Part shown: piece after piece, positions 21,663 through 33,273 of the stretch
How positions within the stretch are numbered: the stretch's first letter is position 1
How the letters are laid out: each line of letters begins with the position of its first letter
The notes under the pieces: model-generated
Told to the model about the DNA's origin: nothing
The model's database searches: none
The model's input: the letters and a program-made list of their open reading frames with translations, nothing else
NCBI GenBank assembly: GCA_019009955.1
Contig: CM032231.1
Location: 38,368,001-38,432,000 of the forward strand
DNA length: 64,000 nt
Direction: 5' to 3'
Origin: Riptortus pedestris
Lineage: Eukaryota; Arthropoda; Insecta; Hemiptera; Alydidae
Program-made: the position numbers and the translations under genes

Positions 21663-22916
21663 TTAGGAGAGCTTCTTAGCTTTTTGATATAAAGTATCTA
21701 CAACCTTACCCATACTGTTAATTACTTCCAAAGCCATCTCGTATGTCTTCTCAACAATAGCATCTTCGAACACTATCAGCACACCTTCTCCCTGGTCTAA
21801 TATTCCATTGAATTTCTTATCTAGAATCATTTGAGAAAGTTTTTTCTCAACTTGGAGAAGAGGCAATTTTATCGCTCTTGAAATAAACTCCACTTGTACC
21901 CTTGAGTAAGGCTCAATTATCCGACAAAGGTTCTGTTCAAGCATGTTGTCATAGAGTGTACCCAAATGAGCTCTAACAATCGGATCCTCTTCTAATTCTT
22001 TCTTATACGTTTTAAGGGTTTGTTGAAAATCAGCCAATGACCTCTTATGGCTAGCCTGAGCAACTGATTTCATAGCATCAATATCTTTACCTGCATGCTT
22101 CAATGCTAGTTTACCACTCACTAATTGTTGTACATCCTCAGGTGTATTTAGCATAATTTTACTAAGCAACATATACTTTAATGCAGTGAGGGCCTTGGCA
22201 CTTTCAACACTATCGTAACCTTCAAATGCTTCATAAAAGTATGAATAAGCAGTTTTGAAGTCTTGCTCATCAGCGGCATGAAGAATACCTGATTGTAAAT
22301 CCAATGCAGCTTGCATTTTAGGGGGACAATATATGGAATTAGCTGTGGTTCTTGCGGATGTTAGTGCAGCCCGGGCTTTCGAAAGATTACTCAAAGCATG
22401 ATAAGTTTTCGACTCCAGAAGGAGCACTTCTACAAGAAGGTTTTTGTCATCTAGCTTTTTCAATTCTTTGAGAAGGCTGGAACCAAGTTGAAGTGCTTCA
22501 GTAAACATTCCTGTGTCGAAATAAAGGGCAATAAGTCTTGCTTCGAGAGACTGTCTAAGAAAAGTCCTATGTTCATCTTTAGCCCATTCAATACACTCTT
22601 TACACAGCTGAACCTCTATACCTATTCCAGCTTCAAGATCTAGGAAGTAATCAACTAATGATCGAACTAATTTTGCTGCTTTTGCCTTACTTATTTGACT
22701 GAGGAAAGGCCTAGTAGCCTTGATAAGCTCTGCTAGTTCCTTAGCTTTACCTTCTTTCTTGTATTGTTCTCCCAACTGTAATATTCCTTGTTCTTTGTTC
22801 CGGATGTCATCTTCTTCATTCTCATCCTCATTATTTCTATTCGACGATTTCAGTATACGGTTTTTATCACGATCTTGGGCAGACACAGATCTCTCAAACA
22901 ACATCGCACCCGCCAT
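21663..22916 (-). CDS. PSMD11: 26S proteasome non-ATPase regulatory subunit 11 (Rpn6)
   Basis: Rpn6 is a lid subunit that clamps the 19S regulatory particle to the 20S core and is needed for degradation of ubiquitinated proteins. The frame is 417 codons (human PSMD11 is 422), intact and without introns. Conserved blocks include [58 protein letters not shown], the signature [14 protein letters not shown], and a C-terminal PCI domain with [34 protein letters not shown] and the tail [14 protein letters not shown]. The helical repeats precede the PCI domain as in the family. The variable acidic stretch ([10 protein letters not shown]) near residue 30 is usual. The start is fixed by MAGAMLFER, as in insect orthologues, and by the TISU-like context. 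An old retrogene is possible, but strong conservation argues for the working copy. Confidence 0.96.
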   Translation of the reverse strand: MAGAMLFERSVSAQDRDKNRILKSSNRNNEDENEEDDIRNKEQGILQLGEQYKKEGKAKELAELIKATRPFLSQISKAKAAKLVRSLVDYFLDLEAGIGIEVQLCKECIEWAKDEHRTFLRQSLEARLIALYFDTGMFTEALQLGSSLLKELKKLDDKNLLVEVLLLESKTYHALSNLSKARAALTSARTTANSIYCPPKMQAALDLQSGILHAADEQDFKTAYSYFYEAFEGYDSVESAKALTALKYMLLSKIMLNTPEDVQQLVSGKLALKHAGKDIDAMKSVAQASHKRSLADFQQTLKTYKKELEEDPIVRAHLGTLYDNMLEQNLCRIIEPYSRVQVEFISRAIKLPLLQVEKKLSQMILDKKFNGILDQGEGVLIVFEDAIVEKTYEMALEVINSMGKVVDTLYQKAKKLS

Positions 22917-22919
22917 CTT
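22911..22919 (-). promoter_or_regulatory. PSMD11: TISU/YY1-like element at the Rpn6 start codon
   Basis: The minus strand reads AAGATGGCG with the start ATG inside it (22914-22916), matching the core of the TISU element (SAASATGGCGGC). In animals this element supports transcription start and cap-proximal, scanning-free translation of housekeeping genes with very short 5' UTRs. It could also be a chance Kozak context. Confidence 0.55.
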
Positions 22920-23582
22920 ACTACTGAAACGCTAGGTCATCAACCAATGTGATCGTGCATATGTTTGAGAGGTAAACTGCCAATTTACCTCTACTGTTTA
23001 ATCATCGTATATTTAGCCATTATAACTTGTCATATCATTCACATGTTTAATAAACCAAAGGATTATTAAAATACGTTTTCCCTTCTTTTATTTGCTGTAA
23101 TTGAAAATATCATGATTTGCTAAATTATAAATGAATAATCGATTATCATTTCTTCCTCCAATGAAATACTACACTCACACACTGGCTAGATAATATTAAT
23201 TTACACGTTGAATTGCAGTATACATTGTTTCAAGCTAATCGATATAGAACATTGTCTTTTGCGTGCAATTTATCCTTTAGTGGTGCAATTCTATAATTCT
23301 TTCACAGGCACCCGTTTCAGGGGATCTTCCCCCACCCATTAGAAAAGAAATTTTAAGTCCTGAACAACAGCAAAAATCATTCAATAACCACTATCATTAT
23401 TACATTAGGATTTAAAAATAAACTAATATTATACAAAGCAATTATTTATAGATGTGAAACTATAACTACAATATTATACTGTAATGAATTGACTTCGTCA
23501 CTTATTCATATGATAAATGCAATCAATTCCTCTAGAGCAAAATAAAATATCTTTAATGAATCTGTTATACGTCATATGTAAG
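22920..23582. other. Upstream region of Rpn6
   Basis: This is the promoter side of the minus-strand Rpn6 gene. No TATA box stands out just upstream of the start. No gene was recognised on either strand. Confidence 0.45.
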
Positions 23583-23692
23583 TTATATAAAAGGTGTAGT
23601 TTAGACGCAATTCAATCCTATGAAATATTTTAACTTCGGCAGGTGAACCTGTAAGGGTTACTCATACAGGTACAGGAAATGCTCAAGAAATA
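23583..23692 (+). repeat. Left inverted arm flanking the RNase H retroelement fragment
   Basis: About 110 bp is the diverged reverse complement of 25436-25545. Shared features are TATATAAAAGGT, TATGAAATATTTT, and AAGGGTTACTCATACAGGTAC followed by GGAAAT-CTCAA-AAATAA. The TATATAAAAG has TATA-box character. A small stem (CCTGTA...TACAGG) lies at the inner part. Confidence 0.6.
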
Positions 23693-23931
23693 AGTATGGG
23701 GCATTTCCTCTACTAAATCTTTCCCCACGCATGGTGAGGTTTTCTGATGAAATTATTTTCCTTAAGTAGCGAGAATTTTTTCCAGGCCAACACATTAGCC
23801 TTTTTTTTGCTCCTAATAGCAACCCTATTAGGAGTTATTTAATTGAATACATGTTCCATTTCCACATAGCATATTACATGTATGATTATGTTTAAATACA
23901 TCTTATTTTATAATATATACACGTTAATCAA

Positions 23932-24790
23932 CTATCTTCTCAAATATAATATAAAAAAAATATTAAAATAAGTAAGATAATTGCAAATACAATTAATAAA
24001 TGGAATGAAAAATAAATAAATAAATAAAATAAGAACAAAAAACAAATCAATTAAAGTTAAACTCAACCGATGTTTAATTTGCGAGTCTATGTAAGGTAAA
24101 TATATTGAATTATAATTCCCATTCCTTACAATCAACTTTACATTCTAATGTATTTTTGCTGCATCCATATCTATACTTTTGATAAACTTTATAAGTTCTT
24201 TGTTATATTTGTTAAATATAATATGAGGTGGTTCTAGCCAATCACCCCCTTTTAAAATTATGTTCATTATTAAATTTGATCTATTTTGATTAAATGTTGA
24301 ACAGTCAGAAAGTATATGTAAAACGTTTGTGTCGTCTGAAAGTCGCAAGTACATTTGTTATTGTCTTGAATTTTAAATCTTGTTAAATAATGTCCTGTCT
24401 GTCCATGTTCCGTTAGAAATTGAGTGCATTTGTGATGGTGGCTCTTAATTGTGTTGTAGTTGCTGTGAGTTATATTTGGTATGTATTAATGTAAGCTGTA
24501 AGATTTGTTACATGTCGTCCATTCTCTGTTCCACTTATGTGTCGGTACGTAAGTCTTTTTTAATGTATGAGAGTATCTTGAGCTGCTTCCTTTGCTAACG
24601 TGTCAGCTTGTTCGTTTCCAATATTTCCTGAATGGGCTTTTATCCAGTCTATGAACACATTAGTCTTGCGTTTATTATAGTTTTCGTCATACAAACATCT
24701 ATGCATGATAATATATATTAGCTGCTGTTGGGGCTCCATTCTCAAATATATGCTTGGTCCATTTGAAAGAAGGGCGTGTTCGCACAAAAA
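23932..24790 (-). pseudogene. Fragment of a non-LTR retrotransposon ORF2: RNase H and C-terminal region
   Basis: On the minus strand, 24787-24560 ends with DWIKAHSGNIGNEQADTLAK, the diagnostic last motif of RNase H domains in I/R1/LOA-type non-LTR elements. The sequence below it resembles the usual C-terminal region (FLTEHGQTGHYLTRFKI near 24400-24450; then, after a frameshift, DDTNVLHILSDCSTFNQNR at 24340-24280). Several frameshifts and stops are present. RT and endonuclease parts are not seen. The clade within the RNase H-bearing group cannot be resolved. Confidence 0.65.
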
Positions 24791-25199
24791 CTAATCAGTG
24801 TTCTATATATGATGGACTAATGCTCTTTTTTAATTCCTGCACTTGTAATCCCTTTTATTGCCAAAGATGTGGTTATGGGACAAGCAATGTTAAGATTCTT
24901 GGCTACTGGAAGGAATAAAGATCTCATAAAGTTATTTAATACGCCTGAATATGAACCACTCAAGAGATTAGGGAAATATGACGTACATGCCAGTAACAAC
25001 TGAATTTAGTTCGGGAGTTTTTGGAAGTAATGGGAAGATATTTGTGTAGACATCACTTAGATTTTTTTAGGTTACTAGCACAGATGCCTGCATGATTTGA
25101 GAGGTTCTAGAGCAACCTTGGCCCTTCAAAATAAAGAGCTCCTACACTTGCAATGTGCTTTATCCTGATAATTTAGTAATTATCGCATGCACTCACACC

Positions 25200-25440
25200 A
25201 AAGTCTGCCAAGGGCTGCGTAAACTTAGTAGATTTCCCATGTGCTCTGGTATAGTACGCTTGTGATCTCATTTCACCTCATATTCTCTACTTATATGTAA
25301 AACACCGATGACCAGAAGAAGTGGGTGGGTACTGAAGGTAGAAAATAAGAAAGCACGAATAAATCGATTAATGCTTGAGTTACGAAATCATCAATTGTAG
25401 AAAATCAATAATTTCCAACTCCAATAACGGAGGTATTTAT
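25200..25440 (-). mobile_element. Helentron-like relic, 3' part
   Basis: The plus strand reads AGTCTGCCAAGGGCTGCGT and AAACTTAGTAGATTTCCCA: the reverse complement of the family's 3' hairpin and GGGAAATCTGCT end, with mutations. It is followed by diverged sequence including GGGTGGGTACTGAAGG. The 5' half is missing. Confidence 0.55.
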
Positions 25441-25545
25441 TTTTTGAGGATTTCCCGTACCTGTATGAGTAACCCTTACGCGTTTACCTGGTGACGCCAA
25501 AATATTTGATAAAGCTGAAGTACATCTAAAAGATACCTTTTATAT
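25436..25545 (-). repeat. Right inverted arm flanking the RNase H retroelement fragment
   Basis: This is the reverse-complement partner of 23583-23692, with roughly 70-75% identity by eye and the same TATATAAAAGGT element pointing inward from the outer end. Confidence 0.6.
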
Positions 25546-25995
25546 AAATGTCATCTCTCAGTGTACATATTTTAAAATTAAGGGACAATGAAAAGACATG
25601 ACTTCATACAACAATATTGGTTAAGTATATCATATTTGTCGATCCCATTCGTAATAAGGATACTACATTTTACTCTCTCTAAAACCGATTTCCTCACGGT
25701 CCTAATAACGAACTCAATCTTTAGTTGTACGAGAAATGTTTAAGTACCGAGTTTGCAAAGATAAAAAACTTGGATGCGATCGTGCGTTAATAAATTTCAT
25801 TTTCGCCATCTACTTAGTAGGATCGGCTAAGGTTTGAAGAAAAGTTTCGAAAATCACTTTATGCTTACGACCTCTGTAGCAGTATAAAATTGTGTACCCG
25901 ATACAAGAAATAGTAAAATATTTGGATTCGAGAAAATAATTTGGTTTCACTTATATACTAAATTCAGATTCTCTTTTTATAGAAAACTATTCATT
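25546..25995. other. AT-rich DNA, with a possible old Helentron-like fragment
   Basis: CATCTACTTAGTAGGATCGG near 25808, followed by a weak TTTGAAGAAA and TACGACCTC near 25868, resembles the reverse complement of the family's 5' region. It is too diverged to bound. No gene seen. Confidence 0.35.
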
Positions 25996-26547
25996 AGCAG
26001 ATTTCCCTTAAGGGAAATCAGCTATTGTGGTCGTACTCATGAGGAGATTTTCGAAAAATTCCTTCAAATGTCCGTCAATCCTACCTAGGAGATGACGAAA
26101 ATGAGGTCCGTTGAAAATTATATAGGTATATATTTGTCTGTTAACGCTCTAGCGGTCGCAATTTTTATTTGACCGTTACCAAACTCGATATTTAAACGTT
26201 TTATGCAAAAAGACAGATCAAGTTCGTTAATGGCTGGAATCGGACCAGTGGGAGGGGGGGATTTTCGAAATATCTCCGTTACCATACGTCGGATGAAAAA
26301 ATTGTATAGAACCAATCCTATTGCAAATTAAATTTACTATAAATATTGTTATATACATGTATTCTCTATCTTGAATATTAACCGAGATATTTGCATTTTT
26401 ATTAAATGTGGACCAATAACGGACGAGTGAGTTTCCCGCCTGAAGTTAGTTCGGCCGTAACTTTACGGCTCTCGTATGGAGATTTCTCTATTGTATAACT
26501 TCACGTGGGAAATCTGCTTAGTTTACGCAGCCCCTGCGTGACGTACT
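25996..26547 (+). mobile_element. Helentron-like repeat, copy C
   Basis: Complete but short. The 5' palindrome begins at 25996, only a residual microsatellite remains (near 26120-26130), and then come CGCTCTAGCGGTCGC, the G-rich block, CATACGTCGGATG and the 3' hairpin ending GACGTAC. The 3' part is the sub-type with AGTTCGGCCGTAACTTTACG. Confidence 0.78.
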
Positions 26548-26799
26548 TTTCATTCGTAGGTAGCATTCCATGGGGCTTGTAACTTCTATTTTTTTACAGG
26601 ATTTACTATTCTTTATTACTAGATTTTTATTCTTTAAAGTCATCATGATCTAAAGGCTAGGCCTTGTAGTTGCAACCACTATGTTCTTTAAGAATCTGCT
26701 CTTTTCTTATTACTCTACTCACCGAAATCCATAAGATGCTTGATGTCTTCAAAATAAAATTTTCTACATTCTTCATAGTTTTATGGCAAGGGTCACCAA

Positions 26800-28355
26800 T
26801 AAAAACATTTCCTCTCTCAAAGTTTATTCATATTACCCTACATGTTTCGACGTTTAAATACCACCTCTTCAGGGGCTATTCCTTTTCAAAAAATAATAGC
26901 ATTAATTTAAAAAAAACCTATGATAATTCTTTACTAATACTGCCTTAATAAGTGCCTATTTACACAGTATGCTACTTACATTTTTGAAGTGCTTATTTCA
27001 CTCTTACGTTCGCTGCGACTGTCCTCACTGGGGAGGTCATTGATACTGAGGTTCCCGAAGTAGCTTAAGTCAGTTGACTACAAATCGTTTATTTACAAGT
27101 CAATCTTAAACTCTATTTTTTCGTGTCAAAATTTAAAATCGTTTACTTTAAGATAAATTGTTATAGAAAAGATGATTGAGGTACTTAATTGATGTTTTTT
27201 TGTTTACAGGTTTTTTTCAATTTTTATTATATGAATATTTTCTTTTATTTTTCGTTTAGTATTATTTCTTTCATTGTCAATTATTTGAACTTTTTCAAAA
27301 TTAAAGGTGTGTTTCTTGGAAATGGCATGATACTTCAAGGCAGTCTTATTTTTATTATTGCCAATACTTTTTACGTGTTGCTTTAATCTTTTAATCAGCA
27401 GCTGCGAGGATTCACCAATGTAAGTTCCATTGCAGGAGTTAAGGATTATTTCCTATATACTATATTTAGATTTTGATCCTATTATTTTATCTTTAATTCT
27501 ATTTTTTTGGATTTTATTGTTATATTTCTAGGCTATATTACATCCCCCATTACAAATTAGTTTCAGTTTTCTATATATTTTTAGGTCATATTTGATTGAA
27601 TAGAAACGTAATTTTATTTTATCTAAGTTCACTTTTAATTGTTTTTTACTATTTTGCAATAAAATGTGAACATTAAGTTTATTATTTTCACTAATCTGTT
27701 TGTGATTTATTAACGCCAAGAGGTCTGTTATTGAGGCTTGTTGAAGCTTTTTTTTTTTTTTGCTATTTATCATGTGGTCAACCACATCTTCCCTCTTTCT
27801 CTGATTATATTTATTTGTTTCTAATTATAATTCCCCACTTGTTAGCTTTTGCTTTTTTCAGCCTATTTTCTTCCACATTGTCTAATGAAATTCATCTTTT
27901 TTTCTTATTACGTACCTCTATACCTGCAAAGAAATAGTCAGTAAATTTAAAAATATCTGGATTAAATTCGAAATTTGTTTCCACGTTTTTTGATTTGTAA
28001 TAAATGATATATTTTTTTCCTTCTTTAATTCCATTCTGTTATTTTTCTTGGGTAACTATTTTCTTTGAACAGTAATCTAAGTTTATTTTTTATCTCCTCA
28101 AAATATTGTGATGTTATCTTTAATGCTGTCGAAAGATCTATTATAAATGAAATAATTTTTAAAGCTCATTGGGTGGTTAGAGTAAAAATTAATCAATCTT
28201 GTTCAATGATACATTTTGGTAAACCACTTAAAGTTAATGAAATTGTCTTGATTTTCTATTAATTCCATGTCTAAAAATCCTATTTTGCCATTCGATTCAA
28301 CCTCTTTAGTGAAATGAATATTATTATGCCCAAGAACCTTACCTTAAAATATATA
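26800..28355 (-). pseudogene. Decayed Penelope-like retroelement with GIY-YIG endonuclease
   Basis: Minus-strand reading, upstream to downstream. Near 28320-28230, a typical Penelope RT segment (GKIGFLDMELIENQ then FKWFTKMYH) is broken by stops. A lysine-rich linker follows (27785-27528). Then comes the GIY-YIG domain at about 27440-27190 (NSCNGTYIGESSQLLIKRLK, ALKYHAISKKHTFNFEKV). The 3' region near 26880-26840 has CTGAAGAGGTGGTATTTAAA followed by CGTCGAAAC, a trailer characteristic of this class. RT followed by GIY-YIG is diagnostic of Penelope-like elements. The RT part has several stops and the 5' part is lost at the MITE boundary. Confidence 0.8.
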
Positions 28356-28562
28356 CTGCTCAAAAATGAATAGGGATATTGGCTGTTTTGTGGTATTTAT
28401 GGGGCCTAGCATTCTTTTTTTTTTTAAATTATAAATATCATTAATATTTATTAGAAATTATTGTCTTTTTCCCCCATAAAAAAGTAATTTAATTAAGGTC
28501 GATTTAATTGAAATTATTAGGATAAGAAAAAATAACCAATATCCCTATTCATTTTTGAGCAG
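28356..28562. mobile_element. Tc1/mariner-type MITE
   Basis: The 27-bp perfect inverted ends start CTGCTCAAAAATGAATAGGG (28356-28382 and 28536-28562) and are flanked by TA on both sides. The interior is AT-rich and non-coding, total 207 bp. CTGCTCAAAAA ends with a TA duplication are typical of Tc1-like elements. Confidence 0.85.
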
Positions 28563-28621
28563 TATATTTGTGGTGAAGTCATTGTGTCCTATGATATCAC
28601 CAAGATGTTTCACTCTCCTTT

Positions 28622-28737
28622 TAGCAAATTTCCCTTAGGGGAAATCAGCTATTGAGGTCATCCTCATGACGCGATTTTTGACAAGTTTCTTCAAATGTCC
28701 ATCGATCCTACCCAGGAAATTACCAAAATGAACTCCA

Positions 28738-28803
<66 letters not shown>

Positions 28804-28811
28804 CTCTGCTC

Positions 28812-28847
<36 letters not shown>

Positions 28848-29293
28848 CTTATATAGTCAGTCAATCTGTTGAAACCAGCACATTTTTATTGGTCTTGATC
28901 AATTGGTTTCTCAGCATCTGGGAGAAATTATTGTTATGTACATGTTTCTCTAACTCAAGTATTAATCGAGTTATTTGAATTTTTTTTGGTAACAGACTTT
29001 TGTTAACCCTCTAGCAAAGGATTTGTTCAAGTCATCAAAATAATAGATGGGTAGATCCAGTCCAAATCTATATTATGAATAATGTCGTCAAAGTAAATGC
29101 TTAAACAATCATAAGAGAATATATCACTGAACACCACATCACATGTTCAGCTTAAATTTCAAATGCTGTTTTTAAAGTATTCTTACTAAGGGGGAAATGG
29201 GCAATAGAATTTGAAATGATCTCATCTGTGTGACAAGCAAATACATGGGAATCCCATTTAGTTTATGCCAACTATCTCCTTGTGTGAATGAAT
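28622..29293 (+). mobile_element. Helentron-like repeat, copy D (old)
   Basis: The 5' end TAGCAAATTTCCCTTAGGGG and CATCGATCCTACCCAG are recognisable, followed by two AT microsatellites (28741-28797 and 28818-28843). Downstream matches are weak (AGTTATTTGAATTTT). The end is a decayed CATGGGAATCCCATTTAGTT with CCTTGTGTGAATGA. Confidence 0.6.
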
Positions 29294-29370
29294 TTTGAAG
29301 ATAATTTGTAAGGAAAGAATGGATGCACTCTAACACTATGGTTTTTAGCTCAAATACTTAAAATTAAATT

Positions 29371-30555
29371 AGCAGATTTCCCTCCAGGGGAATCAGCTAT
29401 TGAGGTCGGCAAAATAAATGCGCTGAATAAAATGCCATTTATCCGAAATGTTTATAAAACATTTAGCTAATGAAGATACTAGAGTCCCAATTAGGAGCGC
29501 TTCACCAGCAGGATGGCATATTTATACTTATTAAATGTAAAATGGAAGATTCGAAGAAGAAAATCTTTGCTACATCAACTACAGAAATTTATTGTCCGTG
29601 TAATGAACACATCTGTTTCCAAGGAAATCAAAAATCTATGAAATGTGTTCTTTTTGAGGAAGCGGTAGTACGAAAGTCAAGGCAAGCTATGGCTGATAGA
29701 AATCTCTTGCTGGAAAAACTCATAATTTTTGTTTGATCATTACCGAACTGGATATTTAAACATTTTAAATTAAAAAGTTCAAGCTTGGTAATGAATTAAA
29801 TCAGATCAGTGGGAGGGGGGATTTCTAAAATTTGAAATACCTCTAATATTATGAGTCAGATCAAAAACTAGGATAGAACCAATCTTATTGGAAATTAAAT
29901 GTCCTATAAATGTTGTTATATGTTTTTCACAATCTTGATTATTAACAGAGATATTTGCATTTTTTAGTATTCATCCTTTAGTAAACCCCCCACTCCTACT
30001 CATGTCAAATTAACTATAAGTTGTCATATCATGAACCACTTTATGCACAGATAAATACCAAATATTGGCATTGAGCCTTTACTGTGTGAGATACATGCAA
30101 ATATGTGGTGTGATGTCATCAATTAAACTTTTCCGGCCTTAACTCGAAAATGATTATTTGTACCATACTCAATATTTAACCAAGATTAGCAAATTCTTTC
30201 ATCTACCTACAATATTTAACCGTTTATTTCACCTCTAATGTTCACATTCGTTAATGGTTGAAATCGGACCAGGAATAGGGGGGGGGGAGAGGAAAGTTCG
30301 AAATTTTAAAATATCTCCATTATTATGAGTCAGATGGAAAATTTTTATAGAACCAATCTTATTAAAATATTGAAGCTCTATACATTTATTCGTAACTCAT
30401 ATATTAAAAGAGCTATTCATATTTTATTGTTTCAGCCTTCTGTAAGGCCCAGTATTTACTTAGAAATAGTGGATATATGGTGAGATGAGATTAGTAATGT
30501 TCCATACCAGCACGAGGGAAATCTGCTTAGTTTACTGTAGCTCCTATGTGATGAA
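29371..30555 (+). mobile_element. Helentron-like repeat, copy E, with a foreign insert
   Basis: The 5' end AGCAGATTTCCCTCCAGGGG begins at 29371. The usual segment from TACTCATGAC through the microsatellite is replaced by about 320 bp of unrelated sequence (29407-29725). Family sequence then resumes (TTTTTGTTTGATCATTACCG, GTGGGAGGGGGGATTTC). A second diverged internal module (GTTGAAATCGGACCAGGAAT, 30257-30420) follows. The end is GGGAAATCTGCTTAGTTTAC with a mutated hairpin. Confidence 0.6.
29470..29736 (+). other. Open frame of unknown origin inside Helentron-like copy E
   Basis: An 88-codon open frame, starting MKILESQLGALHQQDG and containing CPCNEHICFQGNQ, spans almost exactly the foreign segment of copy E and runs a few codons into family sequence. 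I recognise no domain. Helentrons and Helitrons can carry captured gene pieces, so it may be a captured exon. It may equally be chance. Confidence 0.25.
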
Positions 30556-30615
30556 TATTTATGAATGATATTATACTTTCTTCTTTAGCCAATCTTATTT
30601 TTTGGTGTCATAGAT

Positions 30616-30694
30616 CAGGGCTGAGCAACCGTTTTAATCAAAACCCAATTTAAATTTAACATTTTTTTTGCGGGCCGCACAGAAAAGAATATTT

Positions 30695-30733
<39 letters not shown>

Positions 30734-30858
30734 CATACATAATAACAATATATTCAGTGGAGAAAGTCGATAAAATAAATTCAATTTTAGAAATGCTTGG
30801 TGGGATGCTTAAACATGTTTAAAGGGCCGCAAAGCAGCTTGCGGGTTGCTCATTCCTG
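30616..30858. mobile_element. hAT-like MITE
   Basis: The ends CAGGGCTGAGCAACC (30616) and GGTTGCTCATTCCTG (30858) form a 15-bp inverted repeat with three mismatches. Inside lie GCGGGCCGCA and GGGCCGCAAAGCAGCTTGCG, a layout common in hAT-derived short elements. The middle holds a (CA)n(TA)n tract (about 30695-30735). No clean 8-bp target duplication was seen. Confidence 0.55.
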
Positions 30859-33129
30859 CCAAAGAAGACTGGAAATCAACAACTAATCAAAATAAAAAAG
30901 ACTATTTGATTAGAAATGTTGACCTTATTAGCAGTGCTGAAATAATGGATTTTTATCTTCCAGCCTGTCACAAATCGTGCACTATAATCCAGGGTTTCTC
31001 CCAGACATATTATTGACCATACCTTTGGCTCACAGGTCTTTCTTCAGGTCACTAATCCATCTTCAACTGTGTCTACCTAGTTTCCTACTCTCTTCTGGGT
31101 ACCATATGTTAAAACACTAGTAAATTAGTTTAAAAAAACTAAATTTAGGTGCAAATGCATTTTATTTATGAAGGAAAATTGGAAATAATGATTAACTCAA
31201 AAAGATAATAGTTCTTGATTTTTATTTTGTTAACACAAACATTTGATAAACAAATAAATAACATACTTTTTAAATTTAGGTGAGCTTGTGCAGATAAAGA
31301 ACTTTTAAATTGTGGAATGTACATCTTTATGTAACAAATATTACACCAATTAAAACATATGAAATCTAAGGTTAATAAATACATGGCGAGTAATAATTTT
31401 TAATCATGTTGATAATAGAAAATAAGTTATAGAAAAAGTTGTGCACTTATTACAAGCGTTCAAAATTATGATAATCTAGAATGTAAAATTACTAGAAACC
31501 ATTTTTAAGTCGATAGAAAATTTAACACAATCATTTTGTTTTAATTAAATGCCAATATTTTAAAATTGCAATAATTTAAGGCAACAATTTCTTATTACAT
31601 TATCATTATTTCTAAAACTACAACTTTTAATACAGTATTTTTTTCACATTTTCCATTTAAATATGAATATTGAGCTGAGATAAATTCTCAATAGTAATAA
31701 ATGTATTTATTACATACTAGCAATTTCCATAATGTAACAGTCATATGTATTAGAGAGAAAACAAATGATTGAAAACTACACAAAAGCAGATATTATAAAA
31801 AAACTGTTTTCTTTAGGATTACAACGTATATAAAATAAAATAAGTTAGCATTAAAAACCAATTCTGGATTTAAACTGAATCTAATTCATCTTGTATGAAA
31901 AAATATAAACATATTAAAAACTCAACATAAAACACTCCTATATACACTTTCACATAAATAAATATTTGACTTATAAGTAGTGACTAGAATAAATGTCTTC
32001 ACAAATTTTAAACTTCATAAAAATTTTATAACTTGAAATAAAAAAATAATAATAAATCACTTTTTATAAATAATACATACTCAATAAAGTTTTAATTAAT
32101 TGACTATGATCTAAATCAAAAACCCAGGAACCAGAACTTTCCTTCATTCACCTTTATATTGTGTGAGTTATAGTTCTTAGAAAAATAAGAAAGTAATTTT
32201 TTCTAAATGCAAGATAAATTCTTTCCTTTATAATGCATAAATAATTTATAAGAAATTAATTTTCTAATCAATTTGCCACTATAAGGCTGAGCTTCTCTTT
32301 TTGTGTCTGTCGTGTATCTGTTTGAGCACTATGATAATTTTAGAGAAACTAAGTTTCCAAATATTAAATAAAATAACTTTCTATTAACATTTTAGTACTA
32401 ACACAGAAAAACAAAAAGAAGTCTCCTACTTTTTATAATGGATTGACAATATTAAACTAATTCCTGAGAAATAATAACTTAAATAAATAAAACGCCCAAT
32501 TCATGAAATCTATGAAAAGCCTATAAAATATTATAAGATATTTGAACATTATGTGATAAATTTTGCTAAGAAATAATTCGTTTTTTATTTGTGTCTGTAC
32601 GTGTGAATGCTTTTGGCTGCAAATAATGGCATGAAATATTTCTTATCACAATAAAACATCTCGAATGCTCTTCAGTACTAAAAACTTTAAAGACACTTGG
32701 CTTTAAATTGAGTAGTTAAATAAAAAAGAAAACACACACACTTCTATCTAAATTATTTCAACCTCATCCTTACATTACATTAATTGATAGATATATGTTA
32801 AAGCGATTGTTAAATAACAACATTACAGTTTGATACAGTCGTAATGAACTTTTCATAAAGAATATTCACTCATACTTATAGTTGCTGCTTATTAATTATC
32901 ACAAAGATTAGTTTTAAAATATTCTCATGGACGAAATGACATCTGACTTTTCTTATATCTAATAAAAGTATGGCATTAACAACTAAACATCGTGATGAAA
33001 ACCCATGGTATAGGGCTTCAATGACTAAAATGCCCAATCACAAATTCATTTTTCCTTGCACAACCTGGCATTTCCAGTGAGTCAGACAATGTCTATAGAG
33101 ATTACAGCCAGTCTTCAATATATTCACAA
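30859..33129. other. AT-rich DNA including the 3' UTR of Hecw
   Basis: No coding sequence recognised. The minus-strand 3' UTR of the HECT ligase begins at 33129. Several AATAAA signals occur on the minus strand (for example around 32583), so the cleavage site cannot be chosen by eye. Confidence 0.5.

Positions 33130-33273
<144 letters not shown>

Noticed and set aside
22720..22935. Serine-rich plus frame over the Rpn6 5' end
   Set aside because: Antisense shadow of the Rpn6 acidic N-terminus.
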